Positions 36,029 through 48,209 of a stretch of DNA of 64,000 nucleotides are shown piece after piece. The position numbers and the translations under genes are program-made. Source of the DNA: Phoronis australis. Its lineage: Eukaryota; Phoronida; Phoronidae. Location of the stretch: NCBI GenBank assembly GCA_002633005.1, contig NMRA01000736.1, forward strand, positions 36,790-100,789, in the 5' to 3' direction. The notes under the pieces are model-generated. The model made no database searches, was not told the origin of the DNA, and worked only from the letters and a program-made list of their open reading frames with translations. Positions within the stretch are counted from its first letter, which is position 1; every line of letters begins with the position of its first letter.

Positions 36029-36717
36029 TGTATTGTTTTGTTTTGTTGTTCTGTTTGATTGGCATGACCCCTGAGTTAAGTACAATGATGATGTAATTTG
36101 TTTACAACAGAATAGTATGGAACTTTCTAGTAGACTGGGTTCAGTAGTGATGATGTAATTTGTTTAACTGCAGTATAGTGTGGAACTTTCTAGAAGACTC
36201 TAGCATGACAGTGATTAATGCAGTCTGGAATATTTTAGAGACTATTATGTGTTTGTAGAATGGTTGGGTAGATTCAGGAAAGTTCTAGAATGTGCTTGAA
36301 TTGATGAAAAGTTCCAGAACAATGCATCAGGCTATAAATACACAAGCAAAGATTTGTGTTAGGGAGTTCATCAGCAGTTCAAGAAAGTTAATCAGGAGAA
36401 TTACAGTTGAGTTGCAGTGAAGAGAATCAGCAGTTACAGCGATAATCAATAGAGAGCCAGCTATATAGACAGTAGGTTATTGAATCAAAGAAGTGTAACA
36501 GTTGGTGAACGTGTCTCAGAAGTTCATCACAAGTCAAGGCTTCGCAGCACCGGCTGGAGCATAAACAGACATTACGTCGGACGTATTGTTTGAGTAGGCT
36601 TGTGAACATACGGTCAGGATTAATAAAGGATTAACTCGAATCAGTCTTCAGTCAATTGGCGCACCGAAAGCTATTAGCACCGGTCTGTAACAACCTGCGC
36701 CCACCCACACACGGGGA
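36029..36717 (+). mobile_element. inserted LTR with primer-binding site (Ty3/gypsy-type)
   Basis: This insertion breaks the LINE. It shows a TATA-like box (CTATAAATAC, about 36332), an AATAAA signal at 36622-36627, and an apparent LTR end CA at 36653-36654. Two bases further on is TGGCGCACCG, which looks like a tRNA primer-binding site. Upstream, two copies of a 62-base unit start at 36087 and 36149 (GATGATGTAATTTGTTT... GGAACTTTCTAG), as in promoter-side repeats of LTRs. Only the LTR and about 60 bp of leader are present. The left border (36029-36041) is approximate. Confidence 0.5.
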
Positions 36718-36918
36718 GAACGTGACAGACACCTTACAATTTCAAACTGACCTAAACAAATTCTATGACTGGTCTTACAAATGGAAGATGAAATTTAAAG
36801 CTGAAACAAGTGTTGATCTTATATTTTCTAAGTCTAATAATACTAATTTCCAAACAAATCTAATGCTGGAATTATCACTTAATGGGGAAGTTATTCCCAA
36901 TAAGTTCACATACTACAT

Positions 36919-37307
36919 AGGCGGATTTAGGGGGGCCGCCCCCCTCCCCCCTTGGCTGCCGCAAAAAATAAGACAGCAAGAGCGTAGGGAAATGTTGAAT
37001 TTATTAATTAACCCCGGTAATTAACATTATACGGCTTAAACAAGATTTAAATGTATGCAGTTTTAGTGTGTTTGGGGGGGAGATCCAATGTCAAGTGTCA
37101 AATTCGGAACACGGCGCAATCGTAACGGAACTATGGCTAAGTATAGGCTCTCCCGCGATATCCCAGGCGAAAAAAATTCCTGGGCGGGAGGGTTGTTCCC
37201 CTCCCGACCTCCCCGCATTCGGTGCCATGCGCATCTCCAATAGTGCTTTGCGTAAATGTTGACAGACAAAATGTTGCCCCCCTTGTGATATCCTAGATCC
37301 GCCACTG
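36919..37307 (-). mobile_element. inserted CAGTGGCGGAT-type element, short copy
   Basis: This insertion interrupts the LINE. It ends on the right with CTAGATCCGCCACTG, the complement of CAGTGGCGGATCTAG, and on the left with AGGCGGATTTAGGG. Its complement is alignable to 53428-53585 and again to 54172-54232, so it is an internally deleted relative of that longer copy. Confidence 0.65.
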
Positions 37308-37475
37308 CACTAACACCTTGGCTTGCTACTAGACCATAATCTTACATTTACTCCTCACTGTCACGAGCTCGTTCATAAAGAACAAAAATTATTCAATTCA
37401 ATTAGAATTGTCTCTCGTCATCTCAACTTCATGCATTATGAAACTTTGTTCAAATCTTTTGTACTTCCACATCTA

Positions 37476-38540
37476 GATTGTTGGTAGTCCTTCGGGTCCG
37501 AAGATGACGTAGGTTGTGTGTCTCATCGTCTATGTACACGAAGATGGCTCTGCAGTCCCAGCCTTGACGTGCAGAGTCGAGCACAGGTGGGGCATTGGAA
37601 CTCCGTCGTTGTAACAGTGGTGGATGCTGCTAAGTGGCGTTTCTCTAGAGCAGCTTCGAGTCTCTTACAGCGGTCATCCTAAAACTGACAGTTGCTTTTC
37701 GATTCGTGGCTCGCCACTTTCGTCTCTCTCCTTCAACAGCTTTCAGCTCCTTGGGTTTGATGTTGCCACACTTCAGGTTGGCTTTGTAGCGAAGGCGAGG
37801 GCGTCCTTGCTTCCTTCTCCCTGTCTTCAGTTCGCTATACAAAAGCTGCCGAGGCATTCTGTAGTCCTCCATCCTGATGACGTGCCCCACCCATCGCAGT
37901 TGGGCCTTGGGGAGTAGCATCGCTTCAATGCTGGTTGACTGGGCACGTTCTATGACCTCAAGGTTGGTGATTCAGTCCTGCCATCGGATTCCTAGGATGG
38001 AGCGAAGAGAACGCATGTGGAAGCTCTCAAGCTTCTTGATGTGCCTGCGGTAGAGGGTCCATGACTAGCAGCCATAGAGCAGAGAGGTCAGGACCACTGA
38101 ACAATACACCTTCAGTTTAGTAGACAGGCGGATGTTGTGTTCGTTGAGCACCCGTGTTCTCAGTCTTCCGAGTGCTTGGCTCGTCTTGCTTATCCTGGAA
38201 GAAATCTCTTTGTCTAAGCTGCCATCTCTTAATCACACAACAAACCTGTGCGGGATGGTTTTTAAAGTGGTAAAGCCGTTGCACTGGGGCAATTTCACTC
38301 TCTCGGCTGAGGAAACCTTGATCCAGTGGCACAGAAAACTGTTACGGCTGGAGGCCACCCCCGCTGCAGTGGATGACCATGACTTCTTTGGTGCCTCGTC
38401 GTGCTCTGAGCGCTCCACAGCGCTTGCTGAGACCGCCGTCTTGACCGTTGGACCACTGGGGGTCTCTTCCGCTCAGTCTGCCGGAGCCAGTCTTCACATG
38501 CTAGGGTAGGCAGTCCCTAAACATCTAGGTTACTGAGACA
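37476..38540 (-). mobile_element. inserted antisense RTE-like LINE fragment
   Basis: On the - strand the frame gives DGSLDKEISSRISKTSQALG, then TSLLYGC (stop) SWTLYRRHIKKLESFH, SLRSILGIRWQD, LRWVGHVIRMEDYRMPRQLL and GRRKQGRPRLRYK. This is the well-known C-terminal part of endonuclease-reverse transcriptase (RTE-type) elements; the conserved Cys of the final zinc motif are degraded. Its 3' end is at about 37476. The part at 38240-38540 is not recognisable and may be another small insertion. Several stops make it a dead copy. Confidence 0.75.
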
Positions 38541-39564
38541 TAATTTACCAATCGGCAAACGCTAGCATACTTTTTCAATTAGAAAGACTACAATACTAAA
38601 CAGCTTTAGCCATAACAGGAGCATACAAAGGATCCAACACAATCCAGGTTCTCAACAGTCCCAACTGGAGCAAACTAGCAACTCGTCTGAAACTCCACAT
38701 GTCCATGTATATACATTCAAAGTCTTAACCAACATAAACAATAATTCAAACAAAATCCTCTTTGACTCCTACAAAAGACTTAACACGAGAACAGGATTGC
38801 GGCAAAGTAATATATACACTATTCCATCTTCTCTCAGCCAAGCCTTCAGGAGATCTACGATTTTAACTTGCATTGACAACTGGAATCCCTTACAATCCAA
38901 AATAAAAGAAAGCACTTCAATCGCCAGTCTAAAAAAATTAAAATACATACCACTACTCAAAACTTGATAGTCCCACTGACATCATTCCAACTTCCTCGCA
39001 ACCATGAAATAATCCTATACAGATCACTATGCGATATATTCCTAAACAACAAGAAATTTAGACATAATTTCAATAATATTTCGCCTCTGTGTTGCTGTGG
39101 AGACGCACAGACAAATGCTCATGTTTTCTTTGTTCGTGAGGTAAGCAAGGAGCAGAGGGTACATCTTTTCCAGACACTCCAACAATACCCCAATGTTTAC
39201 AAAATATTCTGAAATTCCGCAATTGTACAACAAAACAAATCTTTTTCTATATGGATGTCAAGAACTCGACCAAAATGAAAAAAAGATTTTATTGGAAATA
39301 GTATCAACATTTCTTTATAATATTAAATCTCTTTGTGTGAGGGGTTACAATTATATGCATGTGTATGAAAATGATTTATTTACATTCGTAATCACATTTC
39401 TTTGTAATCTTAACATCGGTTTTTTAATTTATGCATTTGTGTATAACAATTGTATATATATTTCTTTGTATTTATTTAACCCAGATACAATGCCTCTTGG
39501 CGCTTTGCGGGTTATGTATATTCATTGTATTGAAGATTTCGTAACAAACATTAAAAATTCATAG

Positions 39565-42500
39565 GAGAATCAACGACCACTAGACATCAGACAGACATTT
39601 TTCATCAACATTTTCTCAGAATTCGACGAATGCGATTGGCGGTGACAGAATGAAAAAACTTTATGAGCATTGCGTAAATCAGACAGCAAATATCATGATG
39701 GTTTCAAGGAGACAATTTAATTCACTTCGTGTCTTCCTAAAACCGCTTTGAGAAAGCGATGAAGTTAAACGGCGCACGTGTACATGTATTATCAAGTGCC
39801 TGTCGTCAAGATCAAAGAAAGGAGTTACTAGATATATTCTCAAGTGTCTGACATCAACATCAAACACCAAGGGAGTCAAGGTTACGTGTACCCCTAATTA
39901 GAATGCTGTTTCCTTGAAATACATAATAAGCAATTAGTGAGTGATCAACCCATAAAAGTGTATATTCCCTGAAACTTGAAACCGAAACAAATATATTCGT
40001 CTCATTCACAGCACTGTACCATTTCCGAGTTTACGTGACCACGCCTTTTCGGTAAAATATCGATCTTTGAAAAGTATTTTGATAGGGAAGTACCACGTGT
40101 ACTTTCACCAGCATTTATCAAACCTTCTGCGTTGAAACTTTGTTTTAATACTGAAACATCGTGTTTGAAATTTTCCGTAGCTAGTGCCAAATGTTAAAAA
40201 TACTTTCAGCGTTTAGCACTTGTTTAAAATAATACGAGTATTGATTTTAAATTCAGCATGTAAAATAACAAAAGTTCTAGTAAAAGTCTAAAGTTGTCAC
40301 ATTAAGACACTTCCGGCAGTCAGAATATTCAAAGGCTGTGAACACCGACGGACTATTTCTTTAGATGTTGTGTTTCGACGTTTGAGGTCATGCTCAAACA
40401 GCAGTCGCCGAAAAACGTGTAGGCCTATTGTGTCAACATTAGAATATTCATTGTCTTGCTTTGTATTTTGCTGGGTTCCATTTGAATTATATAATTATAG
40501 AGAAAAGATTCTTTTTGAAACCAACGAAACCGTATCTTGCGTAAAACGTGTTCAACCGTTTCGTCCATATCTCACGGACTTGTTTCACCAGCGGGTGCGC
40601 CCTCTAACGTTGAAGAATAAAACAATAAAATAATAAAATCAATATCGGGAATTCCCTAGTGTTGGGGGAAATCCCGCCACAAATCCTAATACACCGCAGG
40701 TAGGTCCAGTCCTGGGTCTTTGTTGGGACTGGGTCTATGGATTTGGACTTCAATAGCCTCTAGTACATTTCCTTGCCACTTATCCGGTTGTAGACTCAAA
40801 TATACTAAAGTAGGCCTACTTATCAGAGATCTAATGATGTAGGTCTCTGGTATGCTCTTCTACAGCCGTTTTTACATATCATGTATAAAACAATTCAAAA
40901 CAATTGATGAAAATACTATTGTCGCTCCCAGTGTGTTTATTATGTCTGGTTATCTAAAGAATGATAAGACCAGCAGCCTGTGACATCCAGAGGTGGTACA
41001 TGTTGTCTTTGATATTTGCGAAGGGTTTTGCGTTACGCAAACCGGTCAAGTTGCTCAGTTGCGACCGGTGACAGTGTCCACGAAAGATTATCTCCATGAG
41101 AATCAGTTGTATCCTCGATGCGAGCCATAAAATACGTCCAAAATAAGTGAAGAATCGTTGCATGCAATGTATATCTATGGGCTGACACATGCATGCTTGA
41201 TATTTAATCGTGAAATTAAGGCGTATCCAACGTCTTAGCAGTGTAATCAATTGAATCATCAGGTAATTTTTTCATTGATTCGCTAATTATGTTTAAGACC
41301 AAATTCACGTCTCGCCCAAGCGCCGAACAAAACACTGTTCCTGGAGCATATACCAGTTGATCCTGTTTGCGTTATCCAGTTGTTTTTCCATTAAGTTGAA
41401 ACGTCAAGGAGGGTTAATCTCAAATGAAGTATGGTCTTAGTAGAGTGCAGGGAATATCAATCCAATGCAATGACGCACGCATGCTAAGCTTGATAGCTGC
41501 CCATACTGAGACACTTTTCTCCGATCAGCAATGACGTCACGGAATTGTCCCCCTTAAAAGACAATGTGTGAGAAAGTCAAGCAATATGATTAATTTCAGA
41601 AAAAAAGGAAAGCAACCAATTTTTTGAAGTTGAGTAAGCATCTTCAGCAATAAGAACAAGTGTTAGACAAGCAATAAATTCCAAGGAAATGTTTGTATAC
41701 AAGGATGCAATGTGTCCAGTGTCTATTTTCAATAGCAATTCCCGTTGCGGTGCAGACGCGAGACGTTAAAACGTTAATTTAAATTAATTTTTGGGAAAGC
41801 TCAGAAAGAGAACACACAAACATCAATATGTTAATAGGGACGGCAGTGTACTTTAGAATAGCGTGTTTGTATTTCGTTTTTGTGTATTACATGTAATTCT
41901 GACTTTTAATACGGTTACTTTAGGTCATTTGGACTTAGTTAGGCGTGCAATTTTGAAGAAAAATGGTTCCCAATGACAGATCTTACATGTCAAACATGAA
42001 GTACGATGCACTCTAAAGAACAAGTTAACGCTATAAATCAACACATTATAGGATTGTTTTTTCAACGCGTGGCGTTAAATAGGCAATTATTGTGAAAACG
42101 CTTTCATGTTAATCTTTTTTGTTTTGGATAATTTTACATGCCATAATGTTAACAGTAGATGTAGGTGGTGTTAAAAGGTTGCTCAGTTTATAACACCTAT
42201 CCATCAAAAAATAGTATCCATCATTTTCTTAAAGCCTTTAATCCACCATGGCATTTGTTCTATCACTCAAATATAAACAAGAGCAACTCGGAGCGTTGAA
42301 ATGCGCCCACAAATGCACCGCAAACGGCTCAGTTGGTTGTGGCTTACATATGTCTGCAGCATTTCTCGTGCGAGTGGGTCGAGTTATACGGCCTGAAACC
42401 CGAGGAAAGTTCGCTAAGTGTGAAATCGAATTCATTGTCTGGTTCTTCAAGTACGTGAGTGATGCCCGCATCCTTTCTCTTTTCTGTCTGTACATGTATA

Positions 42501-43257
42501 ACAATTGCCTAGTTCTCGCTCAAAATCGTCCTCGTCTTCTGATCTGCTGTGTTCCGCTATTGCAACTGATTCTCAAGTGACCAAACGTCTTCCACCCATT
42601 ACCTGTACATCATTTGAGGGAAAACTTGGAAATAACCAATTTTTCTTCAAGTGCTTATTTAGTTAGCTTGTATGGTATTCATTTCATAATAGCTGAATGA
42701 AACCTCAAAAAAACTAAGACAATGTATGCTGAGTGTCAGAATAAATATTGATTGAGTAATTAGAAAGAGTAGATCCATTTTCAGTAGTCCAAAATTTGTG
42801 CATGTGTAGTTTTAAATCACGGGGTCAGACTTGTTGACGTGTACTTTAACGTCAAAATCTATTTTTAAATGGTGTTTTCAACTTTAGGTTTTGGGGTCAA
42901 AGTACTCCAGAGATTCTAGAAAATTCTGCGAACAAACTGTAACAGCCAATGATATGATTGGATATGATCATGTGGTTTTTATTAAGCAATCACTAAATAA
43001 GTAGAATATTATAATATGAGATTAAGTCAACAAGATTTTCAGATGAACTGTAGTAGTTGAAGTATAAAGACTTGCTACAGTGTACAGAGGAAATTGTACG
43101 ATAGAGCCATCTTGTGGAAAACACCTTCTCATTTGAAATGGGCTTTTCTCAAATAAATGAGCTTCGAAAAAAGACTTAAAGTGAATACTTAATAAGGTAT
43201 TGCCCAGACAATACCACACTTGCAAATTCATTAATCGGTCTATCCTACATGTATATA
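39565..43257. other. intergenic, nothing recognised
   Basis: No protein motif, RNA gene or clear repeat was found. The frames at 42248-42580 (+) and 42238-42504 (-) overlap each other and look like nothing known. Confidence 0.5.
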
Positions 43258-43288
43258 TCCCCTTGGCCCCCCTCTAAATCCGCCACTG
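43258..43288 (-). repeat. end of a CAGTGGCGGAT-type element
   Basis: CCCCTCTAAATCCGCCACTG is the complement of the family's CAGTGGCGGATTTAG end. It directly abuts the gag relic; the opposite end of this copy is not visible. Confidence 0.55.
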
Positions 43289-43898
43289 GGCAGAGCGCGC
43301 TCATCAACGAGAGCTACAGCAAGCTGAATACGAACACAAGCTTGAGCAAGAACGAGCCGAGCGGGCCTAAGCAACTGAGATTGAGAAGCAGAAGACACTG
43401 CAACTCTAGATTGAGCTCAAAGCGACACCTAGTGGTTTGGCTGTAAGCAGTGGTGTACGCACCAGTCGTCACAAACTGCAAAGGTTCGACGAGCGCGTCC
43501 AGGACATGGATGCCTTCCCAGCCCGATTTAAGACATTCGCCACAAGCCAGATGTGGGATAAATCGGAGTGGGCTGTGGACTTGAGTACATTGTTGACAGG
43601 TAAAGGCCTACAGGTGTTAAACAACATGCCTCCCGACAACATTAACAACTATGACCAACTAAAGGTGGCGCTGCTGCACTGGTATGAATTAACCGAAGAT
43701 GGGTTCCGACGAAAGTTCAGAGAGTCTAAGCCGGAAAAGGGTGAAAACGTGTTCCAATTCGGGGCAAGACTGAAAAGGCTCTTAGACCGATGGACACAAC
43801 TGGCTGAGGTCGAGGCGACTTATGATGGACTCAGAAACCTACTGATCCGAGTGCAGTTTAACACTGACATACATGTACTTCTAGGAAAAACCGCTTGA
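43289..43898 (+). pseudogene. gypsy-type retrotransposon gag relic
   Basis: The frame begins in a charged coiled-coil-like stretch (ERAHQRELQQAEYEHKLEQE) with two in-frame stops. It then reads open from about 43400 through FDERVQDMDAFPARFKTFA, the ALLHWYELTEDGFRRKFRES block, and ENVFQFGARLKRLLDRWTQ, to a stop at 43896-43898. This is the SCAN-like capsid region of Ty3/gypsy gag proteins of invertebrates, which would form the element's particle shell. No zinc knuckle, protease or polymerase follows, so it is a 5' fragment. The 153-codon open part is notably intact compared with the stops before it. Confidence 0.75.
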
Positions 43899-46800
43899 AG
43901 ACGCTTCACTATAATTTCTTGACTTTTTGTAGTAACTGTTACTTCAGACATGAGTATACCGTTATTAGGCCTACGTGTCAATATTCCCACTTCAAAGCGT
44001 CATTTATTTTCTCCCGTTTTCTTGTCAGTTTGGCAACTAGCGAGGAACTACGGTTTTGGTGCTCAGGTGGCACTCAATAGTTTTTTCGAGCCACAGTCAA
44101 TTTCACCAATTCGCAAGAAATTGGCGCCAGCTGGATTGGCTGGATATTTTGAGATTTGCTGTAAATGTGGTGGCTACGAATGGCATTTGTTAATTATTTT
44201 GAATGTCCTTTTGAAAAAAAATCAGTTTGTTGCCCACTTGACCTATTTTCCTTGCAACTGTGGCTGTTTATAAACACTCTACCACTTCCTTTTGTGGCTG
44301 GAAATTCAGGTACCCCTCGGACTTTCCAGGTTATCGAAAAAACGGTCTGATCGGCACCCATTGTCTCGTGTTTTGGAATTCTGAGTGTGTTGTCTGATGG
44401 CTTCAAGTAGTTGCATGCGAGTCGTGGTTTTATGGTGGAAACTGCCAATTTTGTGTATGTATTTTGCTCGTTTTTTAGCATGGCCGGCTGGGTCATAAAC
44501 GCAAAAAACGCATTTTGAATGCCAGTTGTTAGTATTTAGGCAAGATTTATATGTGGTCAGTAACTGCAGATGTTTCATATTTTGTGGTTTTGTGGCAAAA
44601 AAGAAAAACTGATTTCCTTCAGTTCCCCCTTGCCTGGAAAGGCAAAAATGAGGAAAAACTGTTGAGCGCCACCTCAAGTTTAATTTGCTTGAATTGCTGC
44701 GTCGACAGGAAATTAAGTGTTCGGAAGCGCAAACTTTTATTTAGTTCATTGCAAGGTATTTTGTTTACCACCATTTGTAAATTCTCCCGGTATGTCTACT
44801 TTAATAATACGTGAACAGCATGAGCACGAATAATAATAGAAACACAAATAGATGAATTTCCTAAATCAAAAAATCTACGTGTGATTTTTCAAACACTGAT
44901 TAGTTTCGCTTTGCAATATGTTTTTAAGTCGCTCACTTGTTATTGCGTCGCAACTAAGATATATTGACTCCATCAAAGACTACAGCGGTTAGATGTAGGT
45001 GCAAATTTAATGTAATAAAAACAATTAATTTCAATGCACTTCCAAGTACTTCCAAGATCCGTTAACTCTCTCTAGAGAACAGCTAGGGGGGTTGTTAGTC
45101 ACTAAGATTTTAAAATAACAAAATTGTTTTAATTCCGCGTAACTTAACGACCTGTTGACTCCAACAAATATATATAATATAAACAAGAAACTCTAGCGCA
45201 GCGCCAGTCTGTATCTCTAGGGAGCAGAGACCAGAGTGCACCAATCGTAAATATTCTAAAACTCATAGTACATGTGGTTCTGTGGTCGTACAACTACGAT
45301 AAATTGAGCTTATATCAAAGGAAGCAGTGGTTAAATGTACAATACGTGCAATTCAAAAATTAATTTAGAAAGTCTTTTTTGATGTGCTGATCTGTTTACT
45401 CTGTCTATATGCATTATTGACTGGAGTGCATGAAACGCAGATATTTTAAGGTAAGTGGATACACAAAAAAAATTAATTTTGACTGTTTTTACATTTTTAT
45501 GTCATCCTAATCTTTAATTCTTGATGCACAGTATACTGAAGAAAAATAAAATCATTCTGAAAATCCAAAGTTGTTTTTTAGCTGTATTTGACCAAGCCTC
45601 AGTAAGTCATATGGCTTGAGTGCTCACCACCTCAGTGATTGACAACTGGGGCGGAGCTCATATACAAGGACACTGGCTCTAATCTAACAAGCATTGCGTA
45701 ACCGGGCAATCGAGAGTGATGTAACAGCTGATATTGGTGTTGTAGCAAGACCAAAAATAAAACAATTCTATTTTTCACCATGTGAAAGTTGGTAGTGAAA
45801 TGGTGAACTAGCTCCTGTTCCGAGCCTGAGCCTGTTTGTCTATCTGCAAAAAAATTAAGTTGAGTACGCCAAGCCCTACCGAAGCCATCACTGCACTCAG
45901 CTTGAGGAGTCCGTGCAGAAATTGTGCATGTATAAGAGAAGTCGGTAATATAAGGTCAGGTGTCTTGCGAGAGGACGCTGAGTGTCGACGTGGGTGGTGT
46001 TGCACGATTCGGTGAGAGTGCATGCACGCGCTGTGAAGACAAGCCGCGCGCGCGACACATGGACAACCAATGAGATAAATATAACTATGTATACAGTGTA
46101 TAGCTCATTGTGGACAACTACATGCCGTCAGAGTAGAGTCTTCGCAGATAAACCGTGCTTCTGTGCTGGGAACTCGCCGTGGAGAAACTAGGCTGTCAAA
46201 CCCAGAAGATTTTTAACTTGCCACTGGCCGTAACCCAAAGAATTAGAGAAATGACTCAGTGTTCAACATAACAAAAGTTTTTCTACTGCATAGATTCAAA
46301 CGTAACAATGAATTAAAACTCATGATATTATACGATTTTAGAGGAAAGCAATATAAGAAACTTTAGTAACTTGAGAATCTCACCCAAGCGGCGCTATTTG
46401 CGCCGAAAGTGATATTTTCTTATCCCAAAGTCCATTCGGTACAGGCACGTAAAAATGTTGAACCATTACTATGAAAGTAGTTCTTTATCCTCGTCGCCAA
46501 CATTCTTATGTAGGCAGTAACGCGGCGATTTGATATAACACATATATTGTTTGATGATAATATTGGAATACTAACAAATAGGTCTGTGTAATATAGTTAG
46601 AGAGTCTTTTACAAACTGAGTGGAGAGTTCAGATGAATCGTATAAACAATTACACATGGTCGGCAACCCAGTACAGCAGACAATAGATCAACGCTAAGCT
46701 CCGCCCACGTGACAGCCATATTGGTTTTGGTCGTCTGTCGTGCTTCACAAGTTCGAAAAAATGATTAAATTACGCTGTAAACAAACAGGTATGACACATT

Positions 46801-48098
46801 TTCTAAATATGAAGTAAATATCAGCTTTATTTCTAGTACTTCAACAAAAATTGGAACACAATGACCACGCATTCTGAACGAAATTTGATCTCAAGTGGCA
46901 ATCGATGACGCTTAACTTCAAAGCCGTTTTTCTCGGCTCGTGATTTCAAGATAGTGACAAGATTCTCGGGACTATTTTTCCACAACACGTTTGTCAATTT
47001 TTACGAAAGTTGCAAATTTGAAATCCTCTAGGACTGAAGTAAAATCGCGTGCCAGGGTTTTTTGATAAATGGACCAGATTTTTAGTTATTAGACGGAAAG
47101 TGACCAAATGACAAAAAGTGGCGTGCTTGCCCCAACTCACACACAAAAAATGCCACAAAATCAAGATCATAATGATTTTGTACATATATTTGGTATGGAT
47201 AACTAGAATATTGCGTAAGGAAACAGTTGATGATGATCCCTGTGCATTTTGAAAAAAAATTCGAGGTAAAATTGGATTTTTTGAAAATTAAAAAATACGA
47301 TTTTTTAAAAAACGAACTATAAAAAAACTTTTTCCCAATTTTTGTCACTTTCAGAGTCATATCTAACTAGTTAAAACTCCCTTTTTACTCATTTTAGTTA
47401 GGAACCTGGAGATTTGATCAGTGTATACACCTACCTTAATTAGCTTATTTTCTTGCCATGCAAGCACGACCTAATGACTCTATGAAAGAGAACAGTGGTT
47501 ATGCACGTGACGTGCATTTCTAAGACGAATTAAAAGCCATTTTAATGTGCTGCCAAAAATCGTTTTGCTGTGTCTATAGGAACAGTGACGGAGGGCAAGA
47601 ACCAAAAATATCTTAAAACTTAAATTGCTTCCAGTACTACGCAACTACTACACGTATCCGTTGACTTGTCGATGGATCTGTGGTTCTAAAACAAGTAAAA
47701 AGCCTTCAAAACTATAACTATTATTCTAGAATACAAAATGGTCGGTCTCACTTATCTGCAATGAATAATTTCGAAATGTACCGCAATGTAACATAGCTCA
47801 GACATGTTTGTTGCATTTTGTGAAGGCATTATTAATCTGATCGGCAGCTTCAGCATGAATGTGTACAATTTTTGGAATACAGACAGAAAAGCCAAAAAAA
47901 GTATTGCGCCGGAAGATTTGGATGACTTTATTGCGGAAGGCAAGCTGCCATTCCTTTTGGACGTTCACTATGTAATTGGTCATTTCCAGTAAACAACTCA
48001 TTTTCAAATGAACGGAAATGATGCCAATGACTTATGAACATATCTTAATCTGTCGGTAGATATACACTGTAAGGTCATGATCCCTGAAGATCTAATGA
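43899..48098. other. intergenic, nothing recognised
   Basis: Short frames on both strands (for example 44306-44677 -, 123 codons) carry no motif I recognise. Tracts rich in A and T occur around 47240-47340. Confidence 0.5.
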
Positions 48099-48209
48099 AG
48101 GTAATAGTCTGATATAACGTGCCCGAATGTTGAGAACCAGTTTTTCCACTATATAACGGGCATCAAACTGGTTCTCAAAATGCGGGTACGTTATATCAGA
48201 CTATTGCCT
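48099..48209. mobile_element. 111-bp hairpin MITE with target duplication
   Basis: The two halves are inverted copies of about 44 bases, starting AGGTAATAGTCTGATATAAC on the left and AGGCAATAGTCTGATATAAC on the right when read inward, with few mismatches and a short central loop. TAATGA (extendable to TAATGAAGG) flanks both sides at 48093-48098 and 48210-48215, as expected for a target-site duplication. Confidence 0.8.

Larger units (their letters stand above)
35854..39564 (+). mobile_element. non-LTR retrotransposon (CR1/L2-like) split by three insertions
   Basis: Four pieces read in order as one reverse transcriptase. 35854-36020 has VPQGSVLGP and the catalytic FLYADDTAIF box. 36718-36918 has the LQFQTDLNKFYDWSYKWKMKF block. 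37308-37475 has LGLLLDHNLTF and FKSFVLPHLDC. 38540-39330 has the thumb-like region, the tail WNPLQSKIKES, and a terminal Cys-rich RHNFNNISPLCCCG segment. Each gap corresponds to a later insertion, and the peptide resumes close to where it stopped. The 5' half (endonuclease) is not seen. Stops and frameshifts make it inactive. The sequence to 39564 is probably its 3' untranslated end. Confidence 0.8.

Noticed and set aside
37624-38509. + strand frames of 97 and 125 codons
   Set aside because: At least the first is the antisense of the RTE-like LINE coding on the - strand; the second has no motif.
43249-43446. 65-codon frame over the gag start
   Set aside because: It is the wrong frame; the real gag-like reading is one frame over, with two stops.
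44194-44677. Overlapping frames of 100-123 codons on the - strand
   Set aside because: No known motif and low-complexity stretches (FFFF); likely chance.
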